A DNA stretch of 40,999 nt from Tissierellia bacterium. Lineage in GTDB: Bacteria > Bacillota > Clostridia > Tissierellales > Peptoniphilaceae. The stretch is from assembly GCA_030535395.1 (NCBI GenBank), contig JAUNLK010000014.1, positions 1 to 40,999 of the forward strand, written 5' to 3'. The notes under the pieces were generated by a model. The model saw nothing but the letters and a program-made list of their open reading frames with translations. It did not search any database and had not been told where the DNA came from. A program made the position numbers and the translations under genes. Shown in pieces: positions 36,012-40,999 of the stretch (its first letter is position 1; every line of letters starts with the position of its first letter).

Positions 36012-37574
36012 ATGAAAGCAAAATCTAGTTCAATCGCAAAGTCAACCTTATTGATCATTATCTTCTCCCTCATCGGAAAACTCATGGGATTTGGTCGGGA
36101 GTCCATGGTGGCCGCCGTCTTCGGGGCCGGCATGGAAAAGGACGCCTTTGTTGCAGCCCAATCTGCCACATCCACCGTGAGTATGTTCATCGTAATGGGG
36201 ATCAGTACCGTCTTCATCCCGGGGCTCCAATCGGTCCTCCACGACCGAGGGGAGGCGGGGAAGGAGCGCTTTACCAATAATATCTACGTCATCGTCACCA
36301 TACTCACCCTGGCCATTATGGCCCTGGGGATCTACGGAGCCCCGGTGCTGGCGAAATTGGTGGCCCCCCGCTTTGACGAGGCCACGGCGGCCCTCTGTGT
36401 GGAGCTCATTCGCCTGGCCATGCCCGTGATTCTCTTCTCCGCCTACGAGGGGATTTTCACCGGCTATCTCCACTTTCACAATCACTTTGGCATTGCCGCC
36501 TCGGTGCCCATTTGGCTCAACAGTGTCTACTTAATCTACCTGTTCTTCTTTGCCGACAGCTACGGCATCCGGGGCCTCACTGTGGTATCGGTTCTGGCGG
36601 TGGTGGCGGAATTTATCGCCGTCTACATGGGCTCCCATCACATCGGCTTCCGCTTCCGCCCAGTCCTGGACATTGCCGACAAATACACCCGGCAGACCCT
36701 GCTGTTGGCCATTCCCGCCATTATCACCGTCAGTGTGAACAATATCAACACCCTGGTGAACCGGGCCCTGGCCAGTGGTCTGGAAACCGGAAGCATGAGC
36801 CGCCTGGACTATGCCAATAAGCTCAATGTTCTCATCATCGGCATCTTCATTACGGCCATCACCGCGGTGATCTTCCCCGCCATGGCCAAGGCCTTCAATG
36901 AGGGGCGGATGCAAAAGGGCAAGCTCATTATGAACGGGGCCATACGGGCGGTGCTCTTGATCACCATTCCCGCCATGGTGGGCCTCATTGTCCTGGCCCA
37001 GCCCATAGTGGAGCTGGCCTTTATGCGAGGGGCCTTCACCCAGCTGGATGCCGATCTTACGGCCGTCTGCCTGAGATTCTACACCCTGGCCCTCATCAGC
37101 GTATCGGTGAACAATGTGCAAAACCGGGTCTTCTACTCCCTGGAAGACACCAAGACCCCCTTCTACCTGGGGGTGGTCAATGTCCTGTTCAATGTGGGCT
37201 TCAACCTCATCTTGGTCCGCTTTATGGGGATCAATGGCCTGGCCCTTTCCGTGTCCATTGCCACCAGTGCCGTGGCCGTGGCGAGCTTCTATCTCCTGAA
37301 AAAGAAGCTGGGTAATATTGGCATGAGAAGCTATCTTCGCCTGACCATCAAAACCGTCATTGCAGCCCTCATTATGGGCCTGTTCTGCTATTTCTTCTTC
37401 TTCCGCCTGGGAGCGGGGATCATCGTAAAATCCAAGGGCGTGGTCTTCCTCTACTTCCTCCTGACCATCTTCCTCTCCGCAGGGGTCTACTTCGTCATAC
37501 TGGACCTGTTGGGCCTGAAGGAAGTGAAGGATGTCAAGAAAATCGTGGCCAAGAGATTCCTCTCCGCCGCCTAA
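36012..37574 (+). CDS. murJ: MurJ-type lipid II flippase (MviN/MATE-like)
   Basis: A 520-residue inner-membrane protein with about 14 hydrophobic helices in two bundles. Typical features are the N-terminal LIIIFSLIGKLMGFGRESMVAAVFGAG, with conserved Gly-Arg-Glu, and the second-lobe SVNNVQNRVFYSLEDTKTP, with KLNVLIIGIFITAITAVIFPAMAKAF between them. The predicted role is flipping the peptidoglycan precursor lipid II outward, though Bacillota often have several MviN-like paralogues, one of which may serve sporulation or other polymers. GAGGAGG lies before the ATG. It is flanked by terminators and so is monocistronic, next to namZ. Confidence 0.9.
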   Translation: MKAKSSSIAKSTLLIIIFSLIGKLMGFGRESMVAAVFGAGMEKDAFVAAQSATSTVSMFIVMGISTVFIPGLQSVLHDRGEAGKERFTNNIYVIVTILTLAIMALGIYGAPVLAKLVAPRFDEATAALCVELIRLAMPVILFSAYEGIFTGYLHFHNHFGIAASVPIWLNSVYLIYLFFFADSYGIRGLTVVSVLAVVAEFIAVYMGSHHIGFRFRPVLDIADKYTRQTLLLAIPAIITVSVNNINTLVNRALASGLETGSMSRLDYANKLNVLIIGIFITAITAVIFPAMAKAFNEGRMQKGKLIMNGAIRAVLLITIPAMVGLIVLAQPIVELAFMRGAFTQLDADLTAVCLRFYTLALISVSVNNVQNRVFYSLEDTKTPFYLGVVNVLFNVGFNLILVRFMGINGLALSVSIATSAVAVASFYLLKKKLGNIGMRSYLRLTIKTVIAALIMGLFCYFFFFRLGAGIIVKSKGVVFLYFLLTIFLSAGVYFVILDLLGLKEVKDVKKIVAKRFLSAA

Positions 37575-37587
37575 AGAAAACAGAGCA

Positions 37588-37625
37588 CACAAAAATCCCC
37601 TCCACGAGGAGGGGATTTTTTGGTG
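37588..37625. terminator. bidirectional terminator
   Basis: AAAAATCCCCTCC-ACGA-GGAGGGGATTTTT (13-bp perfect stem). It serves murJ (+) and the NSS symporter gene (-). Confidence 0.92.
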
Positions 37626-37632
37626 CAATGAT

Positions 37633-38994
37633 TTAGCTGAAGATGGAGAGAATGCCGGAGCTATTGAGCCAGATGAAGAAGATGGCGGCGGGAGCCACAT
37701 ACTTCACCATGATTTCAAAGTACTTCTTGGACTTAAATTCGTACTCCCCATTGTTGGTGACGGCCTTTGCAAAATTGTCGATGCCCCACACCCAACCAAT
37801 GACGATACACATGAAGAATCCAGCGGCGGGCATCAGCAGGGACTCGGCAATGTAGCCAATTTCGTCGAAGATATTGAGGCCCATGGGTGGGAAGGTGATG
37901 CCACTCCAAACGCCCATGGAGAGGGATTCGGGGATGGCAATGAGGAAGGCCACAATGCAGACGATCCAAGCGGCTTTCTTCCGGTCCATGCCGTAGGAGT
38001 CAATGAGCCAGGCAGTGGGGTTTTCCACCAGGGACACGGAGGAAGTGATGGCTGCGAAGAGGACCAGGAAGAAGAATACCGTGGCCCAGAGGGTACCAAA
38101 GGGCATGGCGTCGAATACGGCAGGCAGGGTGATGAAGATGAGCCCGGGGCCTGCGGAGGGCTCGAAGCCAAAGGCGAATACTGCGGGCAGAATGGCGAAA
38201 CCGGCCAGGAGTGCTGCGAAGGTATCCAGAAGGGGCACCAAAACGGCGTCCTGCTCAATGTGACTGTTGTCAGGGAGATAGGACCCGTAGGTGATCATGG
38301 CCCCCATCCCCAGAGAGAGGGAGAAGAAGCACTGACCCAAGGCAGCGGTTACGGTATTGAAAGAGAGTTTGGAGAAGTCGGGCTGGAGGTAGAATTTGAT
38401 CCCCTCAACGGCACCGGGAAGGGTGACGGAGCGGAAGGCCACAATCAACAGCAGGACGAAGAGCAGGGGCATGAGAATCTTACTTGCCCGCTCAATCCCC
38501 TCATTGACACCGGCTTGAATAATAACAGCATTGATGATGACGAAAATCAGGGTGTAGACAATGGGGGAAGTTGAAGCAGTGATGTGGGCGGTGAAGAAAT
38601 TGGCAGAGTCCCCAGCAATGGCGGGCAGATGGCCCAGAAGGGATTCCACTATGTACTTCATAATCCAGCCACCGATGATGTTGTAGTATGTAACGATGAG
38701 GAAGGGAACCAGGACGCCCAAAACGCCGACAAATTTCCACTTTTCAGCGATCTTTCCATAGGCCCCAATGGGATTGAGCTTGGTGTACTTACCAATGGCC
38801 ATCTCACCCAGCATACAGGTAAAACCAATGGTGGCGATGATCACCAGATACACAATGACGAATACGCCTCCGCCGTTGGATCCGGTCAGATAGGGGAACT
38901 TCCAGAGATTCCCAAGACCAATGGATGATCCGGCAGCAGCGAGGATAAAACCGAGCTTACTGAACGAACCGCGATCTTTGCTTTGATTTTCCAT
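37633..38994 (-). CDS. neurotransmitter:sodium symporter (NSS) family transporter
   Basis: A 453-residue membrane protein with about 11 hydrophobic helices, as in short bacterial NSS members such as MhsT/Tyt1. The TM1 signature AAAGSSIGLGNLWKFPYLTG, with its unwound Gly-rich ligand-binding centre, is intact. LGMGAMITYGSYLP (TM6) and SSVSLVENPTAW (TM8, sodium-site serines) also match. It probably imports an amino acid with sodium, the identity unknown. The ATG at 38994 has AAAGGA upstream, and a longer TTG reading is rejected. It uses its own minus-strand promoter. Fewer GGG/CCC-rich codons are used than in neighbouring soluble genes, as expected for a hydrophobic product. Confidence 0.93.
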   Translation of the reverse strand: MENQSKDRGSFSKLGFILAAAGSSIGLGNLWKFPYLTGSNGGGVFVIVYLVIIATIGFTCMLGEMAIGKYTKLNPIGAYGKIAEKWKFVGVLGVLVPFLIVTYYNIIGGWIMKYIVESLLGHLPAIAGDSANFFTAHITASTSPIVYTLIFVIINAVIIQAGVNEGIERASKILMPLLFVLLLIVAFRSVTLPGAVEGIKFYLQPDFSKLSFNTVTAALGQCFFSLSLGMGAMITYGSYLPDNSHIEQDAVLVPLLDTFAALLAGFAILPAVFAFGFEPSAGPGLIFITLPAVFDAMPFGTLWATVFFFLVLFAAITSSVSLVENPTAWLIDSYGMDRKKAAWIVCIVAFLIAIPESLSMGVWSGITFPPMGLNIFDEIGYIAESLLMPAAGFFMCIVIGWVWGIDNFAKAVTNNGEYEFKSKKYFEIMVKYVAPAAIFFIWLNSSGILSIFS

Positions 38995-39514
38995 AGAATC
39001 ATCCTTTCTTTTCAAGTCATCACCACGTCAATGATTAGCATAGTGACTTTTGATAGGGCTATTTTATCAAATTGAAATTTGTTCATCAATACGAATTGCG
39101 AACGATGTCACCCCTCTGAAAAAGCCCATTGTACAATCCACAAAGGCCCGTTTTTTCAAAGAATATTCAGTATATCGTGGATATTCGACCCAAAAGGTCG
39201 TGATTAATTGGACATAGTGCCTTTATGGAAAAAACATTGGAAAAGCCACAAAATCCAGGAGACGGGATCTTTTGGAACAATTCAATAAAAACCTTTTCCC
39301 GAAACAAAGATCTCCGGAGGGTGGAGGGAACTGGGAAAAAACCGCCCATTTGAATCTTGTGGGAGAGTCGGGGGAGCTTGGGGAGGGGCCAGATCTGTTT
39401 GAGGGGAGGAAAGAAAAGGTATATGGGATATATATATGAAACGGGGCAGTCCCACAGAGCTACTTATGGAAGAGAAGGCCCCATCTAGGAGAAATACCAC
39501 AGGAGGGATGGATT
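38995..39514. other. intergenic control region between the symporter and pirin genes
   Basis: This 520-bp A/T-rich gap has no supported ORF. It contains the symporter promoter (below), the palindrome ATTGTACAAT (39128-39137), a small hairpin CGACC-CAAAA-GGTCG (39186-39200) without T-run, and a purine-rich right half with TATATG and TATATATA elements (39420-39436) that may hold the pirin promoter. It is the longest gap in the right half of the window. Confidence 0.55.
39061..39089 (-). promoter_or_regulatory. promoter of the NSS symporter gene
   Basis: On the minus strand TTGATG (39089-39084), a 17-bp spacer and TAAAAT (39066-39061). The spacer contains CAAAT-TGAA-ATTTG, a possible operator. 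Confidence 0.6.
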
Positions 39515-40360
39515 TTGGAGAGAAAAATTACGGCCACATCGGTAGGATATGAAACCCAAGACGGGGCAAATGTGAAACTGGTCCGGGTCCTCAGCAGGAG
39601 GAGCGCCAAGACCTTTGACCCCATTCTCATGTTGGACAGCTTTGACACCACAGACCCCGAGGACTACAAGGGGGGCTTTCCCCTGCACCCCCACCGGGGC
39701 ATTGAAACCATCAGCTATGTCTACCACGGGGGCATGAGACACAGAGACACCCTGGGCAATGAGGACACCGTGGGCGACGGAGAGGTCCAGTGGATGACGG
39801 CAGGCAGCGGCATCCAGCACGAGGAGACCATCCCCGTGGCCGAGCGGATGCTGGGGGTACAGCTGTGGCTCAATCTCCCCAAGAAGGACAAATTCGCTCC
39901 CCCGGGATACAAGGCCGTTTCCAGAGACGAGATCCAGGAGATTCCCTTTGAGGGGGGCTACCTCCGCCTCTTGGCAGGCGCCTACGGAAAGCACAGGGGC
40001 TATCAGTCCAACTACCTGCCCCTGGACTACTACGACGTTCACTTGGAGCGGGGGGCCAAACTCACCATCCCCACAAAGTTTGAAAAATCCGTCATGATCT
40101 TCACCCTCAAGGGAAGGGTCAAAGTGGACGGAGAGGAGATCCCCGAGAAGACCGCAGTAAAATTTGGGGAGGGGGATCAAGTGACCCTGGAGGGCCTGGA
40201 GGATGAAAACTACATTCTGTTCATCTCCTCCGACAAATTGGACGAGCCCATTGCCTGGGCGGGCCCCATTGTCATGAACACCCAGGAGGAACTGGAGGAG
40301 GCCTTCAGCGATCTCAAGAAGGGCACCTTCATTCGAGAGTCCCTCCACATAGAGGAGTGA
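39515..40360 (+). CDS. pirin family protein
   Basis: A 281-residue bicupin protein. The N-terminal cupin carries the iron ligands His58 and His60 (LHPHRGIETISYV), His102 and Glu104 (GSGIQHEE), together with the family sequence GEVQWMTAGSGI. The C-terminal cupin (about 180-270) is degenerate, as in the family. Pirins are non-haem iron proteins with varied roles, including quercetin dioxygenase activity and redox signalling, and the substrate here is unknown. The start is a TTG at 39515 with AGGAGGG 8 nt upstream. The ATG at 39508 is in another frame. Probably cotranscribed with the small protein 80 nt downstream. Confidence 0.92.
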   Translation: MERKITATSVGYETQDGANVKLVRVLSRRSAKTFDPILMLDSFDTTDPEDYKGGFPLHPHRGIETISYVYHGGMRHRDTLGNEDTVGDGEVQWMTAGSGIQHEETIPVAERMLGVQLWLNLPKKDKFAPPGYKAVSRDEIQEIPFEGGYLRLLAGAYGKHRGYQSNYLPLDYYDVHLERGAKLTIPTKFEKSVMIFTLKGRVKVDGEEIPEKTAVKFGEGDQVTLEGLEDENYILFISSDKLDEPIAWAGPIVMNTQEELEEAFSDLKKGTFIRESLHIEE

Positions 40361-40440
40361 GGGAACTTCCTACTATATATAGAGGAAATTTCCGCTGAAA
40401 GAGAAATGGAAGATTTCATTGCCAGCAGAGGGGAGGAGAC

Positions 40441-40737
40441 ATGAAATTCACCTTTGAACCAGAGGCCAAAAAATACATGGAGAAAAAGAACTTCCAGGAG
40501 CTCACCGTGGATGTGACGGTGAGCGGGGGCTGCGGCGGCGGAGGGGTGGCCAATGCCTCCCTCAGAGCCGGCACGCCCCTCAAGGACAAAAACACCTACA
40601 AGGAGGAGGTGGTGGAGGGCATCACCATCCACTATCCCAGCTACTTTAAGGTGAAAGGGGATGCCGCCATTGTGGGCCTGGAGAACTTCCTGGGGATCAA
40701 GAGCCTGGTGGTAGAGAATGTCTTCCAGGAACTTTAA
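40441..40737 (+). CDS. small HesB/CC-Se-motif-like protein
   Basis: A 98-residue protein. KFTFEPEAKKYMEKKNFQELTVDV, then SGGCGGGG and a C-terminal half ending FLGIKSLVVENVF, resembles the small (seleno)protein family with a CC or SeC-Cys motif in a HesB-like fold. Here the position before the single Cys is Gly, so only one thiol of the pair remains (SGGCGGGG). If the assignment is right the redox or metal function is altered. The ATG has GGGGAGGAG 4 nt upstream. It follows the pirin gene by 80 nt and has no clear promoter of its own. The family assignment is from memory of motif layout and is uncertain. Confidence 0.6.
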   Translation: MKFTFEPEAKKYMEKKNFQELTVDVTVSGGCGGGGVANASLRAGTPLKDKNTYKEEVVEGITIHYPSYFKVKGDAAIVGLENFLGIKSLVVENVFQEL

Positions 40738-40760
40738 AATCAAATACCAGAATCTTAAAA

Positions 40761-40787
40761 ATAGCCTTGCAATTCATGCAAGGCTAT
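40761..40787. terminator. hairpin at the end of the pirin operon
   Basis: ATAGCCTTGCA-ATTCA-TGCAAGGCTAT (11-bp perfect stem). T-rich sequence follows it only on the minus strand, so as a terminator it fits minus-strand transcription better. On the plus strand it may act as a weak or 3'-end-stabilising hairpin. Confidence 0.5.
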
Positions 40788-40859
40788 AGTAATATAAAAG
40801 TCCGTTAGCGGAAGATGATTACACAGAGGAAATAAATTTTACAAAAAGCAAATTTCCCC

Positions 40860-40888
40860 TTGACAAGTCTTAACGCCGACGCTATACT
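40860..40888 (+). promoter_or_regulatory. strong tandem promoter P1 (probable stable-RNA promoter)
   Basis: Perfect TTGACA (40860-40865), a 17-bp spacer and TATACT (40883-40888), preceded by an A/T-rich UP-like stretch (about 40829-40855). Confidence 0.85.
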
Positions 40889-40923
40889 AATAAAGTCGCC
40901 TCGAGAGAGGGGCCAAGAAAAAC

Positions 40924-40939
40924 TTTTGAAATTTCAAAA
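40924..40939. repeat. perfect 16-bp palindrome between P1 and P2
   Basis: TTTTGAAATTTCAAAA, reading the same on both strands, lies just upstream of the P2 -35 box. It may be part of an A/T-rich UP element or a regulator site. Confidence 0.6.
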
Positions 40940-40947
40940 AATAATTC

Positions 40948-40976
40948 TTGACACCGAGCTTCCGGCGATATATACT
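40948..40976 (+). promoter_or_regulatory. strong tandem promoter P2 (probable stable-RNA promoter)
   Basis: Perfect TTGACA (40948-40953), a 17-bp spacer and TATACT (40971-40976). It lies 88 bp after P1 with the same -10 hexamer, the arrangement typical of rRNA operon P1/P2 promoters. Confidence 0.85.
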
Positions 40977-40999
40977 AAATAAGCTGTTTCGAAAAGAAA

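Noticed and set aside
39282..39500. Small minus-strand frame before the pirin gene
   Set aside because: No ribosome site, low-complexity Ser/Pro-rich product and position in a control region.
39437..39553. 38-codon frame overlapping the pirin start
   Set aside because: It lacks a ribosome site. The AGGAGGG in this stretch is correctly placed for the TTG start of pirin.

Overview
The window reads as a chromosomal segment of a Gram-positive bacterium of the Bacillota, probably an anaerobic Clostridia or Tissierellia-like lineage with a fairly G+C-rich genome. The signs are a complete sufCBDSU operon with SufU, a type III glutamine synthetase, an xpaC-yaaN(telA) pair, a NamZ-type muramidase, a SipW-type signal peptidase, strong GGAGG ribosome binding sites and sigma-A promoters with 17-18 bp spacers. 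Assignment below phylum is inference. I saw no tRNA gene, rRNA gene body, CRISPR array or intact insertion sequence. Two near-consensus tandem promoters at the right edge suggest that an rRNA or other stable-RNA operon starts just outside the window.

Layout. 1-4.7 kb: an MFS transporter (-) diverges from a two-gene ABC system (FtsX-type permease plus ATPase). 4.8-11.4 kb: a nitrogen and nucleotide block in which glutamine synthetase glnN is followed 8 nt later by the glutamine-using CTP synthase pyrG, a Nudix hydrolase, a convergent XRE-cupin regulator and the glutamine-using GMP synthetase guaA. 11.4-16.7 kb is the accessory part: an A/T-rich DMT transporter with an unusual leader; a tightly coupled operon of a TasA-like secreted protein, a SipW-like signal peptidase and a secreted carbohydrate-binding-like protein with a Glu/Pro-rich tail; a small HTH protein; a small membrane protein with an L7/L12-like motif; and a non-coding tandem repeat. 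16.7-24.7 kb: rhodanese, a DMT transporter overlapping a cytosolic class A beta-lactamase-fold hydrolase, a tail-anchored CHAD protein, Nudix, gamma carbonic anhydrase, a small exported protein and xpaC-telA. 25-28.2 kb: a DEAD-box RNA helicase behind a leader terminator, then Nudix and mutY. 28.4-33.3 kb: sufCBDSU. 33.3-40.7 kb: a CmpB-like membrane protein, namZ, murJ, an NSS sodium symporter, pirin and a small HesB/CC-Se-like protein.

Most of the window is compact housekeeping DNA: genes overlap by a few bases, many intrinsic terminators are shared by convergent genes, and some stop codons lie inside terminator stems or loops. The best candidate for an under-described system is the 13.0-15.3 kb exported module (TasA-like protein, its probable dedicated signal peptidase and a putative glycan-binding partner). 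Secondary candidates are the structured leader of the A/T-rich transporter, the roughly 140 bp tandem repeat at 16.2-16.6 kb and the attenuator-like leader of the RNA helicase.
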